DNA from: Actinoplanes sp. NBC_00393
GTDB lineage: Bacteria > Actinomycetota > Actinomycetes > Mycobacteriales > Micromonosporaceae
Length of the DNA: 64,000 nt
Assembly: GCF_036053395.1 (NCBI RefSeq)
Contig: NZ_CP107942.1
Location: forward strand, 834,501-898,500
Direction: 5' to 3'
The first letter of the stretch is position 1, and each line of letters begins with the position of its first letter. The notes under the pieces were generated by a model that saw nothing but the letters and a program-made list of their open reading frames with translations, was not told the DNA's origin and made no database searches. Below, in pieces: positions 34,567 through 41,670 of this stretch. Made by a program: the position numbers and the translations under genes.

Positions 34567-35160
34567 ATGCCGAGAGTCTCCGAAGCCCACCTCGCCGCCC
34601 GGCGGCAGCAGATCCTCGACGCGGCGGCCCGCTGCTTCGTCCGCAACGGGTTCCACCAGACGTCGATGCAGGACGTCATCAAGGAGGCGGGCCTGTCGGT
34701 CGGGGCGTTCTACCGCTATTTCAAGAGCAAGAACGAGCTGATCACCGCCATCGCCGGCACGAAGATCGGCCAGGTCACCTCGGTCCTCGACGACCTGCTC
34801 ACCGAGGACCCGATGCCACCCCTGACGACGATCATCGAACGCGTACTCGAAATCGTCGACACCAACGTCGGTGAGGGTGGTCCGGTGCGCATCGCCGTAC
34901 AGGTCTGGGGTGAGGCCGTCCACGATGCCGAAGTCGGCGCCGTTGTGGCGGAGATCTACGGGCGTGTCCGCGGCCGCGCCGTGAAGATGGCCGAGCGCGC
35001 CAAGACGACCGGCCAGCTGCCGCCCGACGCGGACGCCGAAGGCGTCGGCGCCGCCCTGTTCGGCCTGATCCAGGGCTACATCCTGCAGCGCATCCTGGTC
35101 GGCGAGACCGACCGCCAGAGCTATGTGGCCGGGGTCCGCGCGCTGCTCGCGGCCGAATGA
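34567..35160 (+). CDS. TetR family transcriptional regulator
   Basis: The 197-residue protein has the TetR N-terminal HTH: RRQQILDAAARCFVRNGFHQTSMQDVIKEAGLSVGAFYRYFKSKNELI. The C-terminal ligand domain is of average length. It is divergent from the membrane protein gene, and each gene has one copy of the same palindromic operator just upstream, so it most likely represses both. The ligand is unknown. Confidence 0.95.
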   Translation: MPRVSEAHLAARRQQILDAAARCFVRNGFHQTSMQDVIKEAGLSVGAFYRYFKSKNELITAIAGTKIGQVTSVLDDLLTEDPMPPLTTIIERVLEIVDTNVGEGGPVRIAVQVWGEAVHDAEVGAVVAEIYGRVRGRAVKMAERAKTTGQLPPDADAEGVGAALFGLIQGYILQRILVGETDRQSYVAGVRALLAAE

Positions 35161-35434
35161 AACGCGGGGGTACGAGCAATCGCCCTCACACCCGACATCC
35201 GCGCGATGCCTAACCACCCAAGGCCCCAACGCGACCGCCGGGCCCATGCAGGTGGTCCCGCATGCAGACCATCCCCCATCCCAGCCCTCAGCCGACCGGA
35301 AGCGCTGTCCCCGCGCGTAGGCCCGGCTGGCTCTGACGGCTGTTCCGCAGCCCGCGAAACAGCCGTGAGCGCCAGCCGAGGCGGGCCGGCTGACGCTCAG
35401 GGCTGCCTGCGCGCCCGTTGTGCAACCCTGGCGG
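35161..35434. other. convergent intergenic region with hairpin repeats
   Basis: No gene is seen. Two units related to the 63-bp repeat family occupy its right half. One, at about 35330-35378, has arms ACGGCTGTT and AACAGCCGT. The second begins GCTGACGCTCAGGGCTGC at 35389 and ends GGTCAGCC at 35433-35440. The methyltransferase stop codon (35435-35437 on the plus strand, read as TGA on the minus) lies inside this last word. Confidence 0.7.
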
Positions 35435-35440
35435 TCAGCC
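35389..35440. repeat. single copy of the 63-bp repeat family
   Basis: GCTGACGCTCAGGGCTGC matches the start of the 20433 units at nearly all positions. The copy ends with GCGGTCAGCCGGGTTCGGGG, equivalent to GGTCAGCCGGGGGTTG there. It separates the convergent TetR and methyltransferase genes and supplies the latter's stop codon. Confidence 0.7.
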
Positions 35441-36025
35441 GGGTTCGGGGCGGCGCCACGCCAGATGCAGGCCCTTGCCGACCGCGACCGTCGTGCCCGT
35501 GAGGGCAGGATCAGCCCCGGTCAGCGCAAGGAACGGGGCGACCTCGTCCGGATGGGACAGCACGTTGTCGACCGCGAGGATCCCACCCGCCCGGATCACC
35601 CGTCGCGGCGCCGGCCACCACCCCGCGTACTGCACCCGCTCAGCATCCAGGAACAACAGGTCGACGCTCCCGTCCGGCAGCCGTTCCAGATACCCGCCGC
35701 CGTCACCGACCTCGAACGTCACCAGCCCACCCAGCCCGGCCCGCGCCAGATTGACCACCGCCGAAGCCGGCGACGCCACATCCACGCTGGTCAGATGACC
35801 CCCGGTGTCCCGGACAGCGTCGGCGAGCCAGATCGCCGAGTACCCGTTGCCGGTCCCGATCTCCACGACGACCCGCACCCCGGCCATCCGCATGATCAGG
35901 GTGAGCAGGGCGGCGGCGTCCGGTTCGAGGTTGCGGCGTCGGCGCAGCCGGTCCGGCTCGACGGCGTCGGCGGTGAGGCCTTCGGCATACAGGTCGTCGA
36001 GCAGGGTCCGCAGCGCGTCGTCCAC
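35435..36025 (-). CDS. class I SAM-dependent O-methyltransferase
   Basis: The 196-residue protein has the SAM-binding motif VVVEIGTGNGYSAIWLA and the post-motif acidic residue in TSVDVAS. The later LLFLDAERVQYAGWWP and GGILAVDNVLSHP are typical of the catechol-O-methyltransferase-like family (PF01596), where the acidic residues hold a divalent metal. I chose GTG 36025; the frame runs 14 codons further upstream into the preceding gene. It follows the YwiC-like gene by 10 bp, so the two form an operon. Confidence 0.88.
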   Translation of the reverse strand: MDDALRTLLDDLYAEGLTADAVEPDRLRRRRNLEPDAAALLTLIMRMAGVRVVVEIGTGNGYSAIWLADAVRDTGGHLTSVDVASPASAVVNLARAGLGGLVTFEVGDGGGYLERLPDGSVDLLFLDAERVQYAGWWPAPRRVIRAGGILAVDNVLSHPDEVAPFLALTGADPALTGTTVAVGKGLHLAWRRPEPG

Positions 36026-36035
36026 ACCTCTGGTT

Positions 36036-36770
36036 CTACGTGGCGGCGGCGACCAGCACCAGAACACTCGCCCCGATCTCGAGCAGGCCCACCCGCTTGG
36101 GGGTGAGCGGCCGCCCGGGCAGCAGCCACGCGCGGGCCAGCAGCAGCGCGAAGACCACCGCGGGCAGCGCGCCGAGCAGGCTCGTCAGGGCGAGCGCGGC
36201 CAGGTGATAGCCGATCGAGGCCCGGCGGTACGCGAGGACGCCGCGCTCCCGGATCATGGTCTTGACGTAGAGCACCGTGCCGGTGAAGTAGAGCAGGACG
36301 ATCAGGAACGGCTCGAGCACCCGCTGCGGTGGCAGACCGGCGACGACCGCCACGACCGGGATCATCAGGCAGCTCTGCACGACCGAGGCCAGGTCGTTGA
36401 CCAGGGCGCGTTCGTTGCGGCGCAGCGCGTACCAGCCGTTGACGGCGAGCAGCAGCCCGTAGACCGGCGCGAACCACAGCAGCTGCGGCCGGGCCCAGAG
36501 CACCGGGACGGCCAGCACCGCGGTGACCGTGCCGTAGAGCAGCAATTGCTTCCGGACCCGCCCTGGCCGGCGGGTCTTCACCGCCTGGAACGCGAAGTAC
36601 GAGAACAGGTAGCCGGCCAGCCAGGCGCCGAGCAGCGGCACGTCCGGCCAGCGGAAACCAGCCACCAAAAGACCCGCGACGTACGGGACCAGCAGCATCG
36701 CCCACGCGCCGTGCTGCGGGGGAACGTACCGGCGTCGAACCGGCCGGGCGGTGGCGGTGGTGGCGGGCAC
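36036..36770 (-). CDS. YwiC-like membrane protein
   Basis: The 244-residue protein begins with a short basic stretch and then YVPPQHGAWAMLLVPY, the signature of the YwiC family. Seven to eight membrane spans follow. The function is unknown; in Bacillus subtilis ywiC lies near nitrate respiration genes, and here a narGHJI operon lies 5 kb away, but no direct link is shown by sequence. Start is GTG 36770. It is followed closely by the methyltransferase gene. Confidence 0.85.
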   Translation of the reverse strand: MPATTATARPVRRRYVPPQHGAWAMLLVPYVAGLLVAGFRWPDVPLLGAWLAGYLFSYFAFQAVKTRRPGRVRKQLLLYGTVTAVLAVPVLWARPQLLWFAPVYGLLLAVNGWYALRRNERALVNDLASVVQSCLMIPVVAVVAGLPPQRVLEPFLIVLLYFTGTVLYVKTMIRERGVLAYRRASIGYHLAALALTSLLGALPAVVFALLLARAWLLPGRPLTPKRVGLLEIGASVLVLVAAAT

Positions 36771-36824
36771 GAGACGGACGCTACGTCGCGCGAGTGGCGA
36801 CCGGCCAGGGACGAAGGTCCCGGA

Positions 36825-37379
36825 TCAGCTCGCGATGAGGCGGCGGATCGCGGCGGTCAGCCCGGGCTCGTCCAGTTCGGTCTCGGTCACCAGGGCGAGC
36901 AGGATGATCCCGTCGAGCAGGGCGGAGATGTCGCGACCGGCCGCGGCCCCGAAAAGCGGCTCGAGGATCTCCGGCAGGCCGCGCATCCACACCTCGGCGA
37001 TCGGCCGCAGCGCCTCGGACCGGGCAGCGGCCACGCACAGTTCGTACTCCAGGCGGACCTGCCGGCGGTCGGTCAGGTACTCCCTGGTCAGCCCGGCGAG
37101 CGCGGCAGCCGGGTCGGCCGCCGAACGCAGCCGCTCCGCCCACTCGTCCAGATCGGTCTGGAGGTGGTCGACGGCGTGCCGCAGCCCGGCGGCGATCAGG
37201 TCGTCCAGGGTGGGGAAGTAGTACGTGGTGGCGCCGAGCGGCAGGCCGGCCTTCGCGGCGACGGCCCGGTGCGTGGTGCGGCCGACGCCGGCCTCGGCGA
37301 TGACCTCCATGGTCGCGGCGGCGAGAGCGGCACGGCGCGCCTCGGGGTCGCGGGCGCGTTGCGGGCGGCGGCCGGTCAA
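36825..37379 (-). CDS. TetR family regulator of SMR transporter
   Basis: The 184-residue protein has the TetR HTH ARRAALAAATMEVIAEAGVGRTTHRAVAAKAGLPLGATTYYFPTLDDLIAAGL. Its start overlaps the stop of the SMR transporter gene by four bases (ATGA), so the two are co-translated. The palindromic operator upstream of the transporter gene is the expected binding site, giving an autoregulated efflux operon. The inducing drug or metabolite is unknown. Confidence 0.93.
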   Translation of the reverse strand: MTGRRPQRARDPEARRAALAAATMEVIAEAGVGRTTHRAVAAKAGLPLGATTYYFPTLDDLIAAGLRHAVDHLQTDLDEWAERLRSAADPAAALAGLTREYLTDRRQVRLEYELCVAAARSEALRPIAEVWMRGLPEILEPLFGAAAGRDISALLDGIILLALVTETELDEPGLTAAIRRLIAS

Positions 37380-37702
37380 TGGGCCGTCCCGCTGTTCAGG
37401 TTCAGCATGACGACTCCGGCGATGATGAGCGAGACCCCGGCAACCTTAACCGCAGTGAATGGCTCGTCAAGGAAGAGCGCGCCGATCACCACGATCGCGG
37501 CGGTGCCGACCGCGGACCAGATCGCGTACGCGACGCCGACCTGGATGCCCTTCACGGCCTGGGCGAGCAGCACGAAGGAGAGGCCGTAGCCGATCAGGAC
37601 GGCGACGGTGGGCCAGAGCTTCGTGAAGCCTTCGGTCGCCTTCATCAGGCTGGTCGCGAAGAGTTCGGCGGCGATGGCGGTGAACAGGAAGACGTACGGC
37701 AC
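37376..37702 (-). CDS. small multidrug resistance (SMR/EmrE-like) transporter
   Basis: The 108-residue protein VPYVFLFTAIAAELFATSLMKATEGFTKLWPT... has four membrane spans. The membrane-embedded glutamate of TM1 (AAELFATS) is the proton- and substrate-binding residue of SMR proteins. The conserved YAIWSAVG of TM3 is also present. It exports cationic drugs or, in the Gdx branch, guanidinium; sequence alone does not decide. AAGGAG lies 8 bases before GTG 37702. Co-translated with its TetR gene. Confidence 0.93.
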   Translation of the reverse strand: MPYVFLFTAIAAELFATSLMKATEGFTKLWPTVAVLIGYGLSFVLLAQAVKGIQVGVAYAIWSAVGTAAIVVIGALFLDEPFTAVKVAGVSLIIAGVVMLNLNSGTAH

Positions 37703-37716
37703 TGCAGGAACTCCTT

Positions 37717-37745
37717 CTTGTACTAATGTACAAGTACGATCGTAC
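37717..37745. promoter_or_regulatory. SMR/TetR operator: overlapping palindromes
   Basis: CTTGTAC-TAAT-GTACAAG at 37717-37734 is an 18-bp inverted repeat with perfect 7-bp arms. It overlaps by one base a second perfect palindrome, GTACGATCGTAC (37734-37745), followed by AAG. The two share the half-site GTACAAG. They lie 15 bp upstream of the transporter start, overlapping where the promoter should be, the expected place for repression by the co-encoded TetR protein. Confidence 0.85.
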
Positions 37746-37762
37746 AAGAATGGTCCACGCAT

Positions 37763-38314
37763 TTATAGGGGCCGTAGGCCCTCGGCCACCGCCTGGATCT
37801 CCGCGGCCGGCATCGTGCCCGGCCCGGACACACTGATCACCGCGCCCCCGGCTGCCGTGATCACCACCTCGGAGACCGTGGTTTCGCTGCCCACATGCTT
37901 GATCAGCCGGGCCAGGCCGGCCGGCACGTCGTACTCGTCGGCGAGCTCGGTGCCGGCCGTGTGGAAGCCGACCAGCCATCGGGTGATGAGCGTCGCATCG
38001 ACCGCCGCGGTGGTCTGCTCCGGCCGGGACACCGTGATCCACAGCCGGGAGGCGCCGACGTCGTTGCTCACGTAGCGATGCATCGTCATCGCCGCGGTGG
38101 GCTCGTCCCGGCCGGACGCCGGGCGGTCGGTGCGCAGCCGGTCCTTCTCGATCACGTAGGCGGCCCCGCCGGACGGGCCGTCCAGCCGGAGCCCGGCGGG
38201 CAGGTAGCCGATCTCGAAGCCGTCCACGGATGCGCGTGGCGTCGGCGCGATCGGCGGCTGTGCGGCCGGAGAACAGGCGGCGATCAGCAGGACGGCGGTC
38301 AGAAGGATCTTCAC
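37763..38314 (-). CDS. hypothetical lipoprotein
   Basis: The 183-residue protein starts MKILLTAVLLIAAC with a lipobox (I-A-A-C, Cys14), predicting lipid attachment outside the membrane. The mature part is proline-rich at first, then a mixed alpha/beta domain (FEIGYLPAGLRLDGPSG, SRLWITVSRPEQ, VSEVVITAAGGAVISVSG). No family recognised. It is 4 bp downstream of the GNAT acetyltransferase gene on the same strand, suggesting co-transcription. Confidence 0.75.
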   Translation of the reverse strand: MKILLTAVLLIAACSPAAQPPIAPTPRASVDGFEIGYLPAGLRLDGPSGGAAYVIEKDRLRTDRPASGRDEPTAAMTMHRYVSNDVGASRLWITVSRPEQTTAAVDATLITRWLVGFHTAGTELADEYDVPAGLARLIKHVGSETTVSEVVITAAGGAVISVSGPGTMPAAEIQAVAEGLRPL

Positions 38315-38318
38315 ATGG

Positions 38319-38939
38319 TTACGACACCGCGGCGGGCCGGTCAGGTTCCACCCGGATGCCGAGATAGGTGAGCGGGCCGGGATCCGGCACCGCGAGCCCG
38401 GTGAAACCGAGCCGGTCGTAGAAGCCGCGCGCCTTGACGTTGGCGGTCACCATCCCGACGTGTACGCCCGGAGCGTCCACCACCGCCAGGAACCGGTCGA
38501 TGAGCCGCCGCCCCCAGCCCTGTCCCTGATACGGCGGGAGCAGATCGATGTGCAGGTGGGCCGGATAGTCCTCGAGTCCCGGGACCAGCATCCGCTCCGG
38601 GTCGTAGTGCAGCGCGACCATCGCCTGCTCCGGCGTCCGGCCGGTTGCGGGCGGCACCGGGTAGCGGTCGCCGACCAGCGGGATCCACTCGGCCCGGTAG
38701 CGGCGGGCGAACGTCGCCGTGTCCGACGTGCCGACCACGTAGCCCACCGCCTCGCCGCCGTCGTCCAGGACGAACGCCAGGTGCGGTTCGAGGTGGGCGT
38801 ACGGGCCGGCGAACAGGTCACCCATCAGGTCGTCGGTGGAGTACTGTCCGCGCGCGTCACCGCCGGCGTCGGCGGTGCGCACGCAGATGTCGTAGAGGGC
38901 GGGCCGGTCGGCGGGGCGGTACTGACGGATCTCAGGCAC
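38319..38939 (-). CDS. GNAT family N-acetyltransferase
   Basis: The 206-residue protein VPEIRQYRPADRPALYDICVRTADAGG... carries the acetyl-CoA-binding motif A in LHIDLLPPYQGQGWGRRLIDRFL (Q-x-Q-G-W-G version) and motif B in NVKARGFYDRLGF. N-terminal wording is typical of GNAT proteins related to O-GlcNAcase-associated acetyltransferases. GTG 38939 is preferred because the longer frame overlaps the VOC gene. The substrate is unknown. Confidence 0.88.
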   Translation of the reverse strand: MPEIRQYRPADRPALYDICVRTADAGGDARGQYSTDDLMGDLFAGPYAHLEPHLAFVLDDGGEAVGYVVGTSDTATFARRYRAEWIPLVGDRYPVPPATGRTPEQAMVALHYDPERMLVPGLEDYPAHLHIDLLPPYQGQGWGRRLIDRFLAVVDAPGVHVGMVTANVKARGFYDRLGFTGLAVPDPGPLTYLGIRVEPDRPAAVS

Positions 38940-38949
38940 GCCCGCGACG

Positions 38950-39360
38950 CTAGGCGGTGAAACCGTTTCCAGCGCAAACATCGAGGTAGTGCTGGTTGAA
39001 CATGACCCCGAGGATGTTGCCGAACGGGTCGGTGACCGACGCGGTGACGTACCCGGGGCCGCGCTCGGTCGGCTTCTCGTGCGGTTCGGCGCCGAGCGCG
39101 AGCAGCCGCTGGTAGGCGGCCTCCACGTCGTCGACGGCCCAGTAGATGACGGCCCCGGCCGGGCGCCCGGCCGGCTGGTGCGGCGCGAACCGGCTGTCGA
39201 GCAGGCCGAATTCGTGCTGGTAGTCGCCGACGCGCCACTCGATGTAGGCGTCCTCCTTGTTGAAGTACGGCTCGATGCCGAACACCTTCGTGTACCAGGC
39301 GGTGGCGGCGGCCATGTCGTCGGCGAAGAACGTGACTGTGGTGAATCCGCGAAGCATCAT
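38950..39360 (-). CDS. VOC family (glyoxalase/bleomycin-resistance fold) protein
   Basis: The 136-residue protein is a paired beta-alpha-beta-beta-beta VOC fold. Strand starts TTVTFFADDMAAATAWYTKVFG and AVIYWAVDDVEAAYQRLLALGAEP mark the two halves, and the C-terminal YVTASVTDPFGNILGVMFN carries the usual metal-side DPFGN. It could be a dioxygenase-type, isomerase or resistance protein. It is divergent from a WYL regulator with a perfect inverted repeat between them, so the WYL protein probably controls it. Confidence 0.9.
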   Translation of the reverse strand: MMLRGFTTVTFFADDMAAATAWYTKVFGIEPYFNKEDAYIEWRVGDYQHEFGLLDSRFAPHQPAGRPAGAVIYWAVDDVEAAYQRLLALGAEPHEKPTERGPGYVTASVTDPFGNILGVMFNQHYLDVCAGNGFTA

Positions 39361-39380
39361 GCGACCGATCCTCGCGGGTT

Positions 39381-39403
39381 AAGTGCTCATCTTCTGAGCA
39401 CTT
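39381..39403. promoter_or_regulatory. inverted-repeat operator between VOC and WYL genes
   Basis: AAGTGCTCA and TGAGCACTT form perfect 9-bp arms around a 5-base centre (TCTTC). The site lies 21 bp from each of the two divergent start codons, the expected place for binding by the WYL-domain DeoR-type regulator. Confidence 0.85.
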
Positions 39404-39423
39404 TCTCTGCGAACCTTGAGGAC

Positions 39424-40350
39424 ATGCGTGCGGACCGGCTCGTCGCCACCCTGTTGCTGATGCAGAACCGTGGGCGGGTCACTGCCGCGGAACTCGCCGC
39501 CGAACTGGAGGTCTCGGTGGCGACTGCGCGCCGTGACCTGGAAGCGCTGTCGGCGGCCGGGATCCCGGTCTATCCGCAGCCGGGGCGGCACGGCGGCTGG
39601 TCGTTGGTGGGCGGCTCGCGTACCGATCTCAGTGGTCTGTCGGCGGCTGAGGCGCAGGCGCTGTTCCTGCTGGTGGGCCCGGCTGCAGCGGTGTCCGGCG
39701 AGGCGAAGGCGGCGCTGCGCAAACTGCTGCGGGCGTTGCCCGCGCCGTTCCGGACCGACGCCGAGGCAGCCGCGTCCGCGACGCTGATCGACCCGGCGGG
39801 CTGGGGTGCGCTCGACCGGGAGCGGCCGGACGGCGTCGGCCTGCTGCAGGACGCCGTGGTGCGACAGCGCCGGATCCGCTTCACCTATCAGGGCAGTTCC
39901 CGCGAGGCCGATCCGTGGGGCCTGGTCGACAAGAACGACATCTGGTACCTGATCGCCGGCACGTCCCGCGGGCAGCGCACCTTCCGCCTGGACCGGATGT
40001 CGTCGGTGACCGTCACCGGGTCCGGCTTCGAACGGCCGGCGGACTTCGCCCTGGACTCGGCCTGGGAGCGGGTGGTCGGGGAGGTCGAGGAGAAGCGGGC
40101 GCGCACGTGGGCGACGCTGCTGATCGCGTCCCGGTTCGTCTGGGTGCTGCGTGACCACTTCGGGCGGCACTGCGAGGAGGTGTCGGTGCTGGACGACGGC
40201 CGCAGCCGGGTCCGGGTGGGAGCGCCGACCCCGCTGGACATCGCCCGCACCCTGGCCGGATGGGGCGCCGACGTCGAGGTCCTCGACCCACCCGAGGTAC
40301 GCGCCTCGCTGGCCCGAATCGGCACCGAGCTGGCGGCCCTGTACAGCTGA
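39424..40350 (+). CDS. WYL-domain HTH transcriptional regulator
   Basis: The 308-residue protein has an N-terminal HTH_11 (LVATLLLMQNRGRVTAAELAAELEVSVATARRDLEAL), then the WYL domain with RIRFTYQGSSREADPWGLVDKNDIWYLIAG and RTFRLDRMSSV. A C-terminal WCX-type extension ends the chain. WYL domains sense small ligands or nucleic acids. It is divergent from the VOC gene, sharing a palindromic operator. The stop codon TGA is the TGA of GCTGACGG, the first word of the tandem repeat that follows. Confidence 0.93.
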   Translation: MRADRLVATLLLMQNRGRVTAAELAAELEVSVATARRDLEALSAAGIPVYPQPGRHGGWSLVGGSRTDLSGLSAAEAQALFLLVGPAAAVSGEAKAALRKLLRALPAPFRTDAEAAASATLIDPAGWGALDRERPDGVGLLQDAVVRQRRIRFTYQGSSREADPWGLVDKNDIWYLIAGTSRGQRTFRLDRMSSVTVTGSGFERPADFALDSAWERVVGEVEEKRARTWATLLIASRFVWVLRDHFGRHCEEVSVLDDGRSRVRVGAPTPLDIARTLAGWGADVEVLDPPEVRASLARIGTELAALYS

Positions 40351-40523
40351 CGGCCAGTGTTGCTTCCCGGCCGTTGAGGCAGCAGTGGGCGTCAGCCGTG
40401 GGGTTGGGCTGACGGCCCGTGTTGCTTCCGGGCCGTTGAGGCAGCAGTGGGCGTCAGCCGATGGGGTTGGGTTGACGGCCACTGCTGCTTCCCGGGCGTT
40501 GAGGCAGCGGTGGCGGTCAGCTG
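40347..40523. repeat. three tandem copies of the 62-63-bp repeat family
   Basis: Units start at about 40347, 40409 and 40472. Each begins G[CT]TGACGGCC, contains GTTGAGGCAGC and ends GTCAGC followed by a GGGGTTGG-rich word. They match the 20433 array in length and layout (GCTGAC start, central GCTGCTTC, TTGAGGCAGC, GTCAGCC end), with about a quarter of positions changed. The array lies between convergent genes and includes the WYL stop codon. Confidence 0.85.
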
Positions 40524-40533
40524 GAAGGCGAGG

Positions 40534-41484
40534 CTAGGCGGTGGCTCGCAGGATCGGGCGGCTGGGGAAGAGGCGGCCGCGTTCGGGGGCGCCGAGGGCG
40601 GCGCGGGCGGCGGCGACCGCGATCAGTTCGACCGGGTGGGTGGCTGTGGACAGGGCCGGGTTGGTGGCCGCGGCCAAGGGGATGTCGTCGAAGCCGGTGA
40701 CCGCGACGTCGTCCGGGACCGGGATGCCGGCGGCCGCCAGGGACTGCAGGACGCCGAGGGCGGTGGCGTCGCTGACGGCGGCGATCGCGTCGGTGTCCGG
40801 CCAGCGGCGCATCACGATGCGGGCGGCGGCGCGTCCGCGGACCGTGGTGAAGTCGCCCGGCACCACCCGGACCGGCAGGCCGGCCGAGCGCATCAGCTCG
40901 GTGTAGGCGTGCAGCGGCGCCCGGGACGCGGCCACCCACGGCGGGCCGCCGATCAGGGCGATCCGCCGGCGGCCGGTCGCCATCAGGTGCCGGACCAGGG
41001 AACCGACGCCGGCCCCGCTGTCCACGTCCACGCCGCCGGCGCCGATCGCGGCGGTCCGGCCGCGCAGCCGGGCCGGCAGCCGGTCGAGCATCGCCCGGTC
41101 GTGGCCGGCCAGCACCACGGCCGCGACGCTGCGGTCGGCCGCGATCGACTCGAGCTCGCCGGCCGCGTCCAGCGGGAGGCGGCGCAGGCTGACGCCGAGG
41201 CCGTCCGGTTCGGCGGCACTGGCCATCGCGGCGGCGGCCCGGCTGACGAACGGGTCCCGCAGGATGTCGGTGCGCCGGTCCCGGAACGCGAACACGATCC
41301 GGGTGCCCTCACCGCGAGACAGGTGCTGGGCCACCGGGTGCGGCACGTAGCCGAGGTCGGCGGCGGCGCGGCGTACCGCGTCGCGGCTGGCCGGCGAGGC
41401 CGGGCCGCGGCCGGAGAGCACCCGGGAAGCGGTGGCGATCGAGACGCCGGCGCGGCGCGCGACATCGGTGAGCTTCGCGGTCAT
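40534..41484 (-). CDS. LacI family transcriptional regulator
   Basis: The 316-residue protein has the LacI HTH: TAKLTDVARRAGVSIATASRVLSGRG. The periplasmic-binding-like core contains VAAVVLAG, RRRIALIGGPPWV and VAVTGFDDIPLAAATNPALST. It lies upstream of and divergent from narG by 186 bp, but a sugar-type LacI regulator is not an expected nitrate-reductase regulator. Its own start region is duplicated upstream (see findings). Confidence 0.93.
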   Translation of the reverse strand: MTAKLTDVARRAGVSIATASRVLSGRGPASPASRDAVRRAAADLGYVPHPVAQHLSRGEGTRIVFAFRDRRTDILRDPFVSRAAAAMASAAEPDGLGVSLRRLPLDAAGELESIAADRSVAAVVLAGHDRAMLDRLPARLRGRTAAIGAGGVDVDSGAGVGSLVRHLMATGRRRIALIGGPPWVAASRAPLHAYTELMRSAGLPVRVVPGDFTTVRGRAAARIVMRRWPDTDAIAAVSDATALGVLQSLAAAGIPVPDDVAVTGFDDIPLAAATNPALSTATHPVELIAVAAARAALGAPERGRLFPSRPILRATA

Positions 41485-41497
41485 GGCGAGGTGAGCT

Positions 41498-41560
41498 TCG
41501 CGGTCACGGCGAGGTGGGTGACGGCGAGGTGGGTGACGGCGACGTGGGCCATGGCGACGA
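41498..41560. repeat. 15-bp tandem repeats upstream of LacI gene
   Basis: GTGACGGCGAGGTGG occurs twice perfectly (about 41518-41547) and once degenerately on each side. On the minus strand this is the upstream part of the LacI gene, where GTGACCGCGAAGCTCACC is a near copy of the start ATGACCGCGAAGCTCACC. This points to slippage-type expansion of the gene's beginning. Confidence 0.7.
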
Positions 41561-41670
41561 AGATACGGGACTTTGGTCCCGGGCCGCCCGGGACCGGCGG
41601 CTCAGGCCGGAACGGCCCCGGCGGACAAGGCTGAAAGGGCGTCGAGCACCCGCCCGAGAGGAACCCCACC

